Notes: generated from the letters alone by a model not told the origin. 64,000 nucleotides of DNA from Acestrorhynchus altus (GCA_034509495.1 CM067515.1:10345163-10409162); one strand, 5' to 3'. Counted from the first letter of the stretch, positions 22,146-34,468 are shown. Numbers and translations are program-made.

Positions 22146-22779
22146 TCCTTGCAAGAAAATTGCATTTCTATGAATTCTATTATCATTATGGTTGTATACA
22201 TTGGAACAGGTTATAAATATACAATACATTACATTATGAGCACGAGTAGTAGCCATCATTTTCTGTCCTGTTTTTTATTGTTTAAGTGTGCATGTGCAGA
22301 AACTGCTAGTCTTTCCTGTGAAGCCTGCTTGCTGGGGTGAGGTGTAATTATCTTTAATGAAAACTGCAACGCTGTTGAAGTAAATGAACCTGACATTTGA
22401 AGAGAGTTGAGAGTTGATTCAATTGTTTATAAAGTAGTGGTGGAATTAATCGGATTATGTGCAAGCTTTTTATGTTGTGTTTGGGTCTCATAGACACCCT
22501 TCCAGGGATTATTTTGCAACAGGGGCTGCATTACATCATCTCTTACTTATGTGCTCGGGTTAGACGTCTGAGGACTGAGAGAGCACGTGCAAGGAGCAGC
22601 AGGCCAGCCAACAGTGCAGAAATGTTTAATGCATACACATTGCTAACTCTCTAGTCTAGAGTCTAGAGTGACCTTTTCTTATTTACACAACAGTTCTCAA
22701 CTGCTTGTTTTAATTTAGAAATGTATAAATGTATGATGCATTTTGATGTTAGAATCTTTTTTTTTTCTTCAAGTAACAT
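22146..22779. other. Intergenic DNA
   Basis: The region around 22510-22630 is more GC-rich ('agcacgtgcaaggagcagca') but carries no recognised gene. Confidence 0.35.
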
Positions 22780-23270
22780 AGCTGATTCCAAATGTAGCCT
22801 GTACCTCTGGCCATTATTGCCAAACAACTCAATCCTTGTCTCATATGACCATAAAATCTTTGCCCAGAAGGCCTTTTATTTGTGTAGTTCAACTGAAAAC
22901 TTCAGTCAAGCTTGAAGGTGTCATTTTTGGAGCAGTTGCTTCTTCATTGGATAGCAGCCCCTCAGTCCATAACAGTATGTGATCCTAGTGTTCCAGCAGT
23001 GTCTGTTCCATGATGTTACTTATCATCTGAACCGATTTCCTCTCAGCTGAGGGGATAGTTTGGATCACCCTCCTAAAACATGTACTTATATATACAGTTG
23101 TTTGAACTGAGGATCTGCAGTTGTTTAGAAATGGCTTCAGGACATTAAATCTACAGTTATCTTTTTCAGATCTGCAGGGAGCTCCTTGGTCTTTCCCATT
23201 GTTTTTTATGTTGGTCAGCTGTTGATCATGATCACTAGGAGGAGAAGGGTCTAGGCAAGTAAAAAGTTTT
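22780..23270 (-). mobile_element. Tc1-like transposon fossil, second family
   Basis: Landmarks in order on the plus strand are 'ctcatatgaccataaaatct', 'gcccagaaggcctttt', 'agcagttgcttcttc', 'cagtccataacagta', 'gttccagcag', 'gtttgaactgaggatctgcag' and 'agagctccttggtctttccc'-like 'ggagctccttggtctttcccat'. On the minus strand this corresponds to the N-terminal half of a Tc1-like transposase with large deletions. No open frame remains. Confidence 0.65.
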
Positions 23271-24689
23271 TTTTTTTTCTTTTCTTTTCAACAGCATTAA
23301 ATTAATAATCTGGGTATATGTATGTTTTTGACCCTGCATTTTAAAATTTGAATATGTGTTGATTTCAGAACGTCTTTCAGATATATTCTTGTTTTTATTT
23401 CTATTATAGACCAATGTGGTTTCACTTATTCTGCTTCAGTTTAAAGAAATCCATGAAAGACATCCTGAATCAATGCTAGTAGCATCTATTCACCTATTAT
23501 GCAACACTGTATTCAGCTTTTGCGCCCACAAACAGAGTCGATGGTTATTATGGGTTGTTAAATAAAGCCTTATTACATTTGCCATCCTACAGAGTCCATG
23601 AAACATGAAAGGATTCCCAAAAGCAAGCCACCCCCAGGTTATGCTCTCACTGATGTGCATCTGAAATGTGACATGTCGCTGTTAATGCATAGATGTAATA
23701 TGTTTTTCTGTTGTTTACAAAAGTATTTGATGATTAGAGTCTGAAATGACACAGATATACTGAAGCCTAGTGATGTGTGTCTGAGTGTATACAATGGAGA
23801 CTAATCTGTACCAGCATCCTTGCTTAGAAAATCCTTAGAAAAAGCTAAATTTGACTAAGACTTCATGCTATTTTCTGCAGGAATGATCAGTGTTGGGGGA
23901 ATTCCACGGACCATTTAAAATTTCAATAGTATTTCAATAGTTAAGATGTAAGTGAGAAACCAGTTGAAGAGTCATCTCAGTTATTATACAAAATATTTAA
24001 GAACAGTAGACCTTATTCACCAGTTGAAGAAACCAGGAAATATCGTCTTAGAACCCAGATTCTGTCATTTACCAGTATTTTCTTGAATATTTTCCTTCAA
24101 TTTACAAGGACAATGGGTCCCATCATTGTAAGAGCAGAGCTGTGAACAATTCTCTGCTTAAAAACACAAATCATAAATCTGATGTAGACTTTTGTCAGCA
24201 CTTTTTAAAAGAACAAATAGAAGAAAATTCATAATATATTGCAGATATTGGTGAATGACTCCCAGTATGCCTGATTCCTGAAACCATGTTTTATGGTGGA
24301 GGGTATGTGCAAAGTGTTGTCTAGGAAAATACTCTCAAAGTTGACCAAATCTGGACTCTCAGCTGGTCCCATAAATGCTAAAATCTGACAAACATGCAGG
24401 CCAAGAAAATCCGGAGACATTTATAGAAACCCTTGGTGTATCTAGGTGAGCATTATCCTGCTAAAAATACCAGCTGAAACCTTTAAACACATGGCTGCAG
24501 AATGTCCTGCACAGATTGCTATCGTATGTAATGGCACCCTGTATGTGGTTCTAGTCCATTGCAGTTCAGGGTTCTCATTCACCACACCACTGCACAAAAA
24601 ATGTGATAGTACATACTGTTATCCCATGACATTTGGCATGTCAGTATATAAGACACTGACAGTAAATATTTTCACTGGTGGTTTTTGAG
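23271..24689. other. Intergenic DNA, possibly old transposon sequence
   Basis: 24180-24640 (for example 'gttttatggtggagggtatg', 'gagcattatcctgctaaaaa') has the feel of an antisense transposase fossil, but I could not assign it. Confidence 0.3.
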
Positions 24690-26131
24690 CAGAAAGAGCT
24701 TGAAAGAGCCCCTTCTGGGGATACCTTTATTCTGCTGGGAAAATTCAGTGCTCACATGGGTGACTACGGTGAGACTTGGAAAGGTGTGATTAGGAAGAAC
24801 AGCCTCCCTGATATTAAACCTGAGTGGTGTCTTGTTATTGGATTTCTGTTCTCAAGGTTTATCAATAACAAACATAACACCATGTTTGAACATCCTGGAC
24901 TCAGGATACCCTAAGAGCTAGGCGAGTTCGATGATTGAGGTTGTTTGTGCCTGTCATGGTGACAATCCCTGTACCTGATGGTGGAAACCTAGAGTAAGGG
25001 AGGCTGTCAAGCTCAGGAAGGAGTCCTATCAAGCCTGATTGGTTTGTGGGACTCTGGAGGCAGCTGATAGGTATCGAAAGACCAAGTGGTTTGTGGCTTT
25101 GGCTGTTACCAAGGCAAAAATTTGTGTGTGGGAGGAGTTCAGTGAAAGCAGCTTTCACTCTGCTCCACAAAGTTACTGGCAAACTGTCAGGTGGCTCAGG
25201 AGGGGAAAGCAGTTCCCAAACAGCACTGTATATGGTGGGGATGGGGGCCTATTGTTGAACCTCAGATACAAGAGGAACAATACAGAGGAACCTGAGATAC
25301 AAGAGGAACAATGTCGGTTCCGTCCTGGTCATGGAATACTGGACCAACTCTTTACCCACGTGAGCATCTTAGAGGGGACACGGGAGTTTGCTCAACCAGT
25401 CCACATATGTTTTGTGGACCTGAGGAATGCATTTGACCATTTCCCTTGGGGCATCCTGTGGGGTGTGCTCTGGGAGTACAGGGTACTGGGATCGCTGCTT
25501 TCCAGTTCCAGTCCCTGTACAAATGGAGCAGGAGCTTAGTTTACAAGGCAGGGAGTAAGTCAGACTGGTTCCCAGTTGGAGTTGGACTCAGGGCAATGAT
25601 TCTGTTCATAACATTTATAGACAGAATTTCTCAGCGTAGCCAAATGGCAGAAGATGTCCAATTCACTGGCCTCAGGATTATGCATCTGCATTTTGTGGAT
25701 GGTGTTGTCCTGGACCTCCAGATCTCACTGTATTAGTTTGCAGACAAGTGTGAAGCAGTTGGGATGAGAATCAACAGCTCAAATATCTGAAACCATGGTA
25801 TTGAGTTGGAAAAGGTTGGAATGCCCTCTCTGGGTTGAGTCATCCCAGGGGGTCTCAGAGTAGAGCTGCTCCTCCTCCACGTCAAGAGGAGCCAATGAGG
25901 TCTTTCGTGCATCTGGTTCGAATGTCTCCTGGTCGCCTGGGAAGAGGCCCCGGGGAAGACTCAGGACACACAGGAAAGATTATATCTTTTGGCTGGCCTG
26001 GGAACGCCTTGGAGTCCCCCAAGAAGAACTGGAAGAGGCAGCTGGAGAGAAGGAGGTCTGGGTCTCTTTTCTTAGGCTGCAGCACCTGTGACTTGGACCC
26101 CAGATAAGCTGTAGACAATGGATTGATGGAT
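24690..26131 (+). mobile_element. Non-LTR retrotransposon (LINE), dead and internally deleted
   Basis: Plus-strand pieces appear in LINE order. 24715-24905 encodes the end of an apurinic-type endonuclease (GDTFILLGKFSAHMGD, GVIRKNSLPD, NTMFEH). 24950-25240 is the linker. 25300-25735 encodes reverse transcriptase blocks (IQEEQCRFRPG, CFVDLRNAFD, VGLRAMILF, DRISQRSQ). 25900-26110 encodes the C-terminal tail (HLVRMSPGRL). The active-site box reads HFVDGVV where FADD is expected. Frameshifts separate the blocks. The 3' end 'gataagctgtagacaatgga' then 'ttgatgga' is a degenerate version of the 'gataagcgg..gaagatggatgg' tail. The tail suggests an RTE/Rex3-type element, but the clade is not proven. 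Confidence 0.9.
25264..25311 (+). repeat. Local tandem duplication inside the LINE
   Basis: 'agatacaagaggaacaat' occurs twice, 34 bp apart, just before the 'QEEQC' block. It is a private duplication of this copy. Confidence 0.7.
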
Positions 26132-26594
26132 ATAAAATGGCTGTATTGGAGTTGTAGACACCACAACCCCTGTTCCTCCTACTACACTCAGTATGTCAGT
26201 ATGTTTCTCTACATTGCACAGTTTCACAACAAACTCACTCTGATTAATTTGATTTTCTAGTGCATTTCAAAAGCTAAAATATTAGAAATTTTATTTAGTT
26301 CATAATTAAAGAAGATAAACTGGCGTGTAACATAATGCTGTCATATAACTTAATTTCTCATGGTTAAAATTAAATGTTCTAATAATTTGGGAGTTATAAG
26401 CCATACTACAACAAGCTTGTAATGTATGCAGTACATGTAATAAATAAAACATAATACAGTGAATTTTGAGCACAATTTTTTTTTCAATGTTGTAATTTTT
26501 CAACTATTGACTTGTTCAAAATTTTTTTGGAAAAAATCAGATTTCAATTCAAGTTAACAACAATCAAGTGATATAGTAACAATACTACTCTCCC
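26132..26594. other. AT-rich intergenic DNA
   Basis: Nothing recognised. 'gttctaataatttgg' at 26369 recalls the end of Tc1-like elements but stands alone. Confidence 0.35.
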
Positions 26595-26750
26595 TGATTC
26601 TTCAGCCAGGCAATCATGTCACTTTAAACCAATTAAAGTCCTTGGGCAATACTATTACTGCTGTATTTGCCTACCCCTGTTACAAGATCCAAATGTAAGC
26701 CACTCTGGTAAAAGCGTCAGACAATTGCTATAAATGGAAATATAAAATCA
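26595..26750 (+). repeat. SINE-like remnant
   Basis: 'gccactctggtaaaagcgtc' then 'agacaattgctataaatgg' is a decayed form of the teleost 'ctggataagagcgtctgctaaatg' SINE tail. Upstream, 'ccttgggcaatactattact' may be the body. No A/B boxes are visible. Confidence 0.45.
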
Positions 26751-29477
26751 TTTTAACTTTAGTTCCAGAGCCTTGGGTCTCAAAAAGCAAGTCAATTTTT
26801 CAAGTAGCAAAGCATATACTATCATCTTGTTTTGAAACTAACTTCTGAAAAATCCAAAACAAAAACAGTTGCAATTAGTGGATAAATAACAGATTTTTAT
26901 TTATTGACAGAAGTTACGCAACATCCATATATCTATCATTTCCCCCATTTGATCAACATCCAGCTTCGTCCTTCTTAGCAGTGTCCACTGCTGCCAAAGG
27001 GCAGTTGTATTGACTGATCAGTGTCTCACAGCACAGTACAAGAATTTGGGCCCACTCCTGCTAGCACAGCACGACTTGCACGTTTTTCATGTTTTGCCAC
27101 TTCTCTGGGCCATAGTACAATCTCCACAGATTTGTTCCCATTGCACTTATGCAAGTGTTGGAATTGTTCTGTTGTTTATCTAGTTGAATTTCAGATTTAT
27201 TTCCCCACTGTACCCTGCAACAATTCCTCTGGAATTCTTTGGATGTTGTAAATTTACATTTCCTTACTTTCACCCCTTCCAGATTTGAAGACCTTATTTA
27301 GGAAGTGAAGTGGGTTGTGGTGCGTTTGCTCCATTGTACAGGCTGGGTGTGGTCCAAATCAGTGTTTATAAAATTGTACCAGCAACGACTGTCATTTGTC
27401 ATAATCCCTAAACCTGTGTTGAGAGAGGGCAATTACTTGTTTCACATGCCAAGATTTCCAAACCCAATCAGTGGCACGAAGCTATTTTTGTCTTGAACTC
27501 TCTTTGCTCGCCCCTGAAGTCTCTAAAATCAACTTGGATCAGTGTGAAATTTGTGCAAAAATGCAGAAAATCATGCAAGGGGACCAAGCATTTTTCAGCT
27601 ACACTTGATTTAGTAGTTCAGACTCTGAGCCTAAGAGCCCATGGTTTTATTGCTCAAACATATGTGATTAATCAAAGCTTCAGCAATTGAGCAGTGATAT
27701 TAATGCCGGTTCTTAACCTAGACTAAGCTGATCTTCCTGAACATTATGTACTTGGGCTTTAGAGATTACATTATGGTTCGCAAACTAAGAAATGAATCTG
27801 AGTATCATGGGGCCAAGTTTTGGGCTATTTCTGGCCTGAATTGTTTTTCTGATTTAATTCTCCTTAGTTAGCAACCTTTAGACTTTGGGACTATGCCCTT
27901 GTCCCAGATATTGCCCTCATATGGCCTTCATGTGCATTTTTTCAGCTTTTACACTAAGTCTTAGTGTGCACTTTCTGTTTTTGTGTTCTGCAAGGATGCC
28001 CTCGATTGGCCTCAGTGAGCCCTTTATGTGCCCTCCTAGGCAAGCTCTGCATCAGAGCAGATTTTTCAGAAAGGAGTTACCTCAAAGCCCTGCAAGTCGA
28101 AATGCTTCTGACCTATGTCTGAGTGCTGTTCTTGTCACCATAGTTTGTTAGACAAGAGAAACTTTTCTTGGTCAAAATCTCAATCAATACTGCTGTAAAA
28201 AATAAGATTAAATTGTAGCTGGACATATTTGACGTCTTTGAGAATGATTAAAAACCTCTTATGTAGACCCATCTACAAAAGGTTTTCTCAACAATTCAAT
28301 TAACTAGCCATCTAAACATGAGAATATCTAATTGAGTTGTCATGGTACTACACAGAACCATTGTCTTTACTAAAGAACCTTTCGAGAACGCTTTTATTTA
28401 TACATGTTTTGAGTTTGATAGGTTTCTATTAGGTACAATATTTCACCTTCCATTTTAAACCTCATTTGCTTTATATGTTTCAATTGCACAGGGCAGTCGT
28501 AAGCAAGTCTGATTGGTTTCCAAGTCCATTAGTAACCTGGGCAACCAACGTAGTGTGAGAGGTTAGTGGGTCATATGTTGAAAGACTGATCTGGACTCTG
28601 AGTGAGTTTAATTGGATGGAGTACTAGAAGTGAGAGCTTCTTTTTGTCTCTCATTAGGATTTATTACTGTTCTCTCCCACCATCTGAGATTTTACAGTCT
28701 GGGCGCACCCTGTAAAGGAAACTATGGAGTAGTGGTAGTGCGGTGTGCCAGAGGAACAGGAAATCCTTTTCTTGCAACAAAAGTGTTTGTGTATGTCTTC
28801 AGATATCCCCTTATAACATGTTTAAGCTGGAAGAATTGTATTTTATTTATCCTTTGATTTAAACAGAAAAATCCAGACCTGGAAAGAAGCAAAAGCCGCA
28901 AAATATGCTGAACAGAGGAAATGGGGGAGGAGGAAAGGGGACATAAAAAATAGCCATAATAACACACCAAAGCACTACAGGAAAACAATGAGTGAAATAA
29001 GGAAACATAAAGCTATCATTTAGCACTCTGTTATGAGACATTATGAGAACAATGAATATTTGGTAGTTTGGCCATTTTTTCCCATTAGCTGGGGCTCAAG
29101 AGTCACATGATGCTACCAGTGCTGATAGCATGAAGGCTAGTGTGTGCTTCCTGAAGGACCACCACATCTATTATAAACTGCTGCTAATGCAGCTTCCCTG
29201 CAAAGCTCAAAATACTTGAGGAACAGTTGTATTGTCTCAGAAAACATATGCCCACTGACCAAGACTGATAAGTGTGTGACAAAGGGTGTCATAGAAATTG
29301 TATATCTAATCAATTTCTCGTAACGTAAAAATAATTAAATTGAATATATTGGAAATTTATTCTGAGGGAAATTGTCTCATGCCAAATCATACCCCACAAT
29401 CAGTTACTCTTAACTGAAGAGCAGTTTTCATGAGGCTACAATAGAACTATATAAGCTTTTCTTTACAAAGGACATTA
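26751..29477. other. Intergenic DNA, nothing recognised
   Basis: Frames of 60-90 codons (27021-27251, 27493-27690, 27885-28151, plus) show no known domain. A short GGTTCTTT-type remnant lies near 28345-28400. Confidence 0.4.
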
Positions 29478-30010
29478 AACAAAAGACCTTCAGGAAGATT
29501 TAGGGTGTTTTTACACATCTCCCAAATACATAGGTCTGCTACCAGGACATATTCTAATTTGTTTGAAGGAGAGGTTTGTTCTAGGCTCAAAAACAGATTG
29601 AGCAAATGTTCAGATCTCCCGGAGCAAACACTCTGGAGTGCTGATGCACTGGTCTAATGTGCAGGGACACCTGCAGAAATATCAAAAGAAAACCTTTCCT
29701 GTGTCCTCATCACAATATTCTGCATTCCGAAGCAGATTGAAGTTCGTAAAATGAAGCCAGCTATGTGGACCGAAGAATTTTAAATAGAACTTTTTTGGCT
29801 GAGCATGAAGATGTTTGGAGAAAGGTTGCAGATATACGTGAAAAGAACACCTTTCCAACTGTTAAGCAAGGGAGTGGATCAATAATTGTGTATGTTACAC
29901 TCAGTGGCACAGGAAACAACTTGGTAGCTGCAATGAAATAAATAAAATACAAGCAAATTCTTGAAGGTAACACAGCAGTATTAAAAACAAAAAGCTGAAT
30001 GTGACAAAAC
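29478..30010 (+). mobile_element. Tc1-like transposon fossil with a nested insertion
   Basis: 'caaaagaccttcaggaagat' begins the transposase body, and after a break 'ctctggagtgctgatgcact' continues it. Then come 'cctgcagaaatatca', 'gaaaacctttcctgtgtcct', 'aaatagaactttttt', 'gagaaaggttgcagatatac' and 'gtggatcaataattgtgt', with SGTGN and IKYKQILEGN readable near 29907-29970. This is the same family as the minus-strand fossil at 63150-63620. Frameshifts and stops are throughout. Confidence 0.75.
29504..29627. repeat. Repeat inserted into the Tc1 fossil
   Basis: The Tc1 reading is interrupted between 'gaagatttag' and 'actctggagtg' by about 124 bp starting 'ggtgtttttacacatctccc'. This resembles the left end of a dispersed 'agggtgctttcacac' fish repeat. 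The insertion is therefore younger than the Tc1 copy. Confidence 0.5.
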
Positions 30011-30959
30011 AAATACTCTCACATCAGGTTTAAAACATTCATGAAATGAGACATTTTTCACTTTATGACTTTCTTTTACTTGCTTAACTATTCAGCCTAT
30101 TTAGTGTCTACATTGTAGATACTATGGAGCCTTACAAATTACTGTCACAAAAGTATGACCACTAATTTAAAAATACAAGACATTCTCCTCGCAAAACATG
30201 CATATTTTGGTTCATATAATAATCCCTTCTCTTTATTGCTATTCCTTTAGGCGTTATTAATTATCTATCATAAACGGGTTTGCAGCTCTGAGGCAGCATC
30301 TAGCAAAAAAGAGTAAAGATTAAAAGGTAACACTGTATGACCAAAATATCCTTGATCAGGTTCTTAAACACAAGAATTGGAATAAATATATCCACTTTAA
30401 ATTCCATTTGTCGCCACACTAAAGTGATGTTTAAAATATACTATTTTCCTGTACATATTTCATTGTATTTATAAGCAGTGTTTGTTTTGTGTATCAGTCA
30501 TGTAGTGGTGTTTTAGCACTGCCTGTAGATTCAGCAGCCATTAGTGTTGGAGTTGACATGCTTGGCAGGCAGTTATTAGTCTATGCGTGAGAAGGTGGCG
30601 TGGCTGGCCTTGGTGCTAGTCCAGAGGGCACAGGAGAAGACTGGCACAGCTGGAGGTGTTGATGGGCAATGGGCCGTAGGTGGGGGAGGCAGCTCGCTGG
30701 TTATGCCCAATTGAGGCTGTGTTTTCCAGGCGAAGAGTGGAGGGAGGGTCCCCTGGTTTTGTTCATGCATACTTAGACTGCAGTGTTCAATCGTTAAAGT
30801 CTGCACTGGGTTTAGGGGTTTTGTGACAGTGTATATTTTTTTGCTGTTGTTTTTAAGATTGTGTAAGATTGTATACATGCTCTTTGAAAATCCAACCTTC
30901 TGTTACTATAACATTTGCTTCCATTAGCACCAAAAACCAACTTTCTTTATTATTTTATG
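30011..30959. other. Intergenic DNA with a GC-richer patch
   Basis: 30580-30790 is distinctly GC-rich for this window, and its minus-strand frame (30576-30878, 100 codons) is Pro/Thr-rich (PPPPTAHCPSTPPAV). I recognise no family and see no clear splice context. Confidence 0.3.
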
Positions 30960-31330
30960 CTGATCTTAAAAAAAATGAAAATATTGCAATTAATGGCGCC
31001 CAGAAGGAAGTGTTGAATTGTGTTGCTATTTGCTCTTGACACGGTAGCACTGTCCTGTTCGAATAGTGCAACAGCATGTGTTCAGAAAAGGTAGAGCCAT
31101 GAGGTAGGACGTCATTAGGGTAACATTGGGCCATCAGTTTGCCTGTAATGAAGCACAAAGTCTGGCATCAAATAAAATTGTTCCCCAGATCAAGACACCA
31201 GGACCTCTGGATGTGAGATGCATGACAACAACCTATTAATCTTGGCGCTGACCACAATGCCTCCATACCTGGATTCGTTAGTCGTCTTCATCGAGACAAA
31301 AGCAGGACTCGTCAGTGAAGATGACCAGTG
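30960..31330 (-). mobile_element. Tc1-like transposon fossil, third family
   Basis: On the minus strand 31326-31282 reads VIFTDESCFCLDEDD, the conserved box around the first catalytic Asp (TDESRF in active relatives). Further on, with a frameshift, come YPNDVL and FEQDSATVSRA, the second Asp box (FQQDNA). A tail 'attcaacacttccttctggg' is shared with 45910-45930 downstream of the plus-strand fossil at 45.5 kb. The glutamate box is absent. Confidence 0.75.
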
Positions 31331-32561
31331 CAGTTGTGCACTTTCTACTTTCCACTTTCTATGATTTCAGAGACCATTAATGTAGAATTTAATAATAAAC
31401 ATCTTTGAACAACAACTTCTAACATGTCTAAGCCCCTAATTCTTTAAATCTTCTTCTCCATGCTAGAGAATTTCTCTATATATGCTTTTCCAAGAATCCT
31501 TTGAAGTCTAAAAGTTCCATTATTTTTAAAAGTCTAAAGCTCGTTTCTTCCACATTATTTTACCACTGAGATGTCTGTGTGAAAAAAAAAAACACCTCTC
31601 ACATCCAGACAGCAATACAATCCCCAGAGACTGAGTGAGTTTAGTATATTTGTTTCATGTTATCACATGATCACATTCACAACATCTGTCTTCAAATGGC
31701 CAGAGAGGAGCAAGAACAATTAGATTTCATTTTCATTTCAGAAACCTTTTGTCTAGCAATTTGCAAAGTGTTTAATATCCACCAATGGAACATTGATAAG
31801 TGCACTCTAAAACATTGGGCTGCAATGGTGACCTTTTTTTAAAAGTATATATATATTTTTTTATTTTTACAACATCTGCCTAAAAAAGGTTGATTGTTGT
31901 TGAACTCAGTGAGAAACTGGTATTTCAGGAATTTCATTTGTCAGAGAACAGATGAGAATCACAGACATGCTCAATCTCTGTTGCAATAATATCACAAAGA
32001 AGTCACAATAGAACACCATGTAAATGAAATCCTATCCAGATAGCACTGAAGAACTAAAGAGGCTCTGTTTCAATGGTTCTTTGTTTGGCTGTTATTTCTA
32101 TTGAATCGACTGTGTTCACCCTGCCACGTTAAAAAAAAATAGGCTGGAGGGTATTATTCTAAACCAGATGTTCCCTAGCAGTGGCAGTGATGACAAAATA
32201 AGCATCAGTCATTATGGCAGTCTTGGTGTGGACAAAGAACCTTGCATGCCTTACTGAATTAACACTGGAATATGGTAGCCTACTCTAATAGCAAAAATAC
32301 AATAAGCAGCACAGGACACACTGTGCATGCACAAGCTGCTCTGATTAGCTTCACCTGTGCTGACTGATGTTCACTTCCATTTTAAAATAAGTGTCCAACC
32401 ACCAATCGCCATAATTAGTCCAGCATTCATTTAACTCATTTATAGTGGATAGACAAATTGTAATCAGGTGGTTTCAGGTGTGGTAGTGCCAATAAAGGAA
32501 AAGGAAAATAAATAGAAATTCAACCAATAAACCCACAACATCCTACAACATCACAAGACAT
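31331..32561. other. Intergenic DNA, nothing recognised
   Basis: The frame at 31657-31842 is unrecognised. Short (TA)n near 31845. Confidence 0.4.
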
Positions 32562-32562
32562 C

Positions 32563-32645
<83 letters not shown>

Positions 32646-32666
32646 CAATAATAATAATAATAATAA
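32562..32666 (+). repeat. Compound microsatellite (AAC)n-(AAT)n
   Basis: About 16 AAC units run into about 18 AAT units, with a small AAC island inside. Confidence 0.95.
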
Positions 32667-32829
32667 AATACATTTTATTTATTGTTACTTTTATTTTAAT
32701 TACTTTTATTATGTTTTTAATAACTTTATTATTATTATTATACAAGTAATGACATTTTTGTTGTTTATAATATTAACGTTTTTGTATTTTTTATTTAATT
32801 TGCACATTAATACATTTTTGAATGCTTTA

Positions 32830-32883
32830 TCATTTTAATTAGCTTTTTGCTAATTCACAGTGTTGGCAACGTCTGGCTCATGT
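32830..32883 (+). repeat. 54-bp exact direct repeat, copy 1
   Basis: Identical to 34415-34468. Contains the fold-back AATTAGC-TTTTT-GCTAATT. Downstream 'gaccaatgc' is also shared after a 4-bp difference. Not a family I can name. Confidence 0.9.
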
Positions 32884-34060
32884 GCGGTTGACCAATGCCA
32901 ACAGTGAGCTGCTAGGGCCGTATCATGAACAGTGGCACATCTGTTTGTTATCTGGGTATAGTTATCTATAGTTATATAGTTAAGGAACTAAAGGTGTTCC
33001 TTCCACAGAGTCACTCCAAAAACACTTTTCTGACATCTTTTGAGTTCCTGAGGAGAGTAGAGTAACAGAGGGGGTAATATTTATTGGAGGACAACCAGAA
33101 GCTATGAAAGAGAATGGATTAGAGACACAATTAAACCTAAGTCTCAATCACTCAGGCAGGGCAGGACTGCTATCACCATGGATTGTGGTCTTAGCCTTTT
33201 AAAAGCCCCTAGTCATCATTTGATCTGACTGTTGACCAGGAAAACTACAATGGTAGAGGCCTTTGAACAGTTTGTGTAAGATAGGTGAACCTTCTTGATA
33301 AGGAGACATGAACGTCATTATCACTAAAACGTGCAAGACCACCCATGTTATTAAAGTCACAGTCTGGCTCTTTGTTTGTTGTATTTTTTTAGCATTTTCA
33401 TACCTTTGGCAAGGGAAGGGCTCAGGAGGACTGTTGAAAAGCTGCTGTAGAAAAAATAGAAAGAGATATAGTGATAAATGTCAGTTAGTGACCCAAATTC
33501 AGTAATTAAAGCATATTGGTTTAAACTGCCTTAATTCATTTAGAACATTAATTTCAACTTAATCTCAGTATCAGCTTCACTACCACATAAATAATCGGTG
33601 TTCTGCCTCACTTATCCATTTGCAGATGACAGAATATTTGTGCTGGTTAATTAATTTAGAAGTTCATGTTAAAAAAAACTCTAACACAACAACAAAAACT
33701 AGTTTAATGATTCAGTTACTAATCTTAGAGTAAAAATGATTGCTTATCAGATTAACTTCATCAACGTTTATTCTGAATCTCATTAATCCCCAATCTGACA
33801 TTTGTTTTCAGCATCTAAGTGTGAAGAATCTCTGGGTTGTAGCCTTGTCTACTAGCTATGGATATTTTCTGTGTGAACAGCAAAGCACTTTTATTTTGTG
33901 AGTCTCACATGGGTCTATTTGAGGGCCTATAAAACTGATGGAAATTATGACAGTGACAGTAAGTGTGGGTTACATACAAAGTTTAAAGGGTTTAAGGGTT
34001 CCTCAAAGGGTTTTTCTCCTTTTCTCTTCAGCCTCATTTATATATGCTATTAACATGAAT
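32884..34060. other. Unique-looking DNA between the two 54-bp repeats
   Basis: No gene recognised. The short frames at 33308-33505 and 33938-34144 are unassigned, and the second one's NQSI runs are microsatellite translation. Confidence 0.35.
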
Positions 34061-34135
<75 letters not shown>

Positions 34136-34157
34136 TATAAATAAGCAAATAAACACA

Positions 34158-34192
<35 letters not shown>

Positions 34193-34245
34193 ATGAATGA
34201 ATGAATGAATGAATGAATGAATGAATGAATGAATGAATGAATGAA
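34061..34245 (+). repeat. Three-part tetranucleotide array (ATCA)n-(AAAT)n-(TGAA)n
   Basis: (ATCA)n at 34061-34133, (AAAT)n at 34157-34193 and (TGAA)n at 34193-34245, with short links between them. Confidence 0.95.
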
Positions 34246-34414
34246 AAAATAAAATTAAACTCAGAGTTGCAGCTTTAGGTGGTCTAAGATGGACTTTAAT
34301 AATCAAGTTGATTTAAAAGATAGTTGTCCAGGAGAAGACATAGAGTATACTGGGAAACAAACTGGTTAAACTGGTTGTCAGCTTAGTTGGTGAACCAACA
34401 TATCACATAGGTTT

Positions 34415-34468
34415 TCATTTTAATTAGCTTTTTGCTAATTCACAGTGTTGGCAACGTCTGGCTCATGT
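34415..34468 (+). repeat. 54-bp exact direct repeat, copy 2
   Basis: Exact match to 32830-32883. This copy is bracketed by near-identical phrases, 'cataggttttcatttta' before and 'catatgggttttcatttta' after, which suggests it was inserted here with duplication of flanking bases. Confidence 0.9.

Noticed and set aside
24990..25740. Functional reverse transcriptase gene
   Set aside because: Frameshifts between blocks and a changed catalytic box (FVDG) show it is dead.
34061..34245. CRISPR-like regular array
   Set aside because: Tetranucleotide microsatellites without spacers, in a vertebrate genome.
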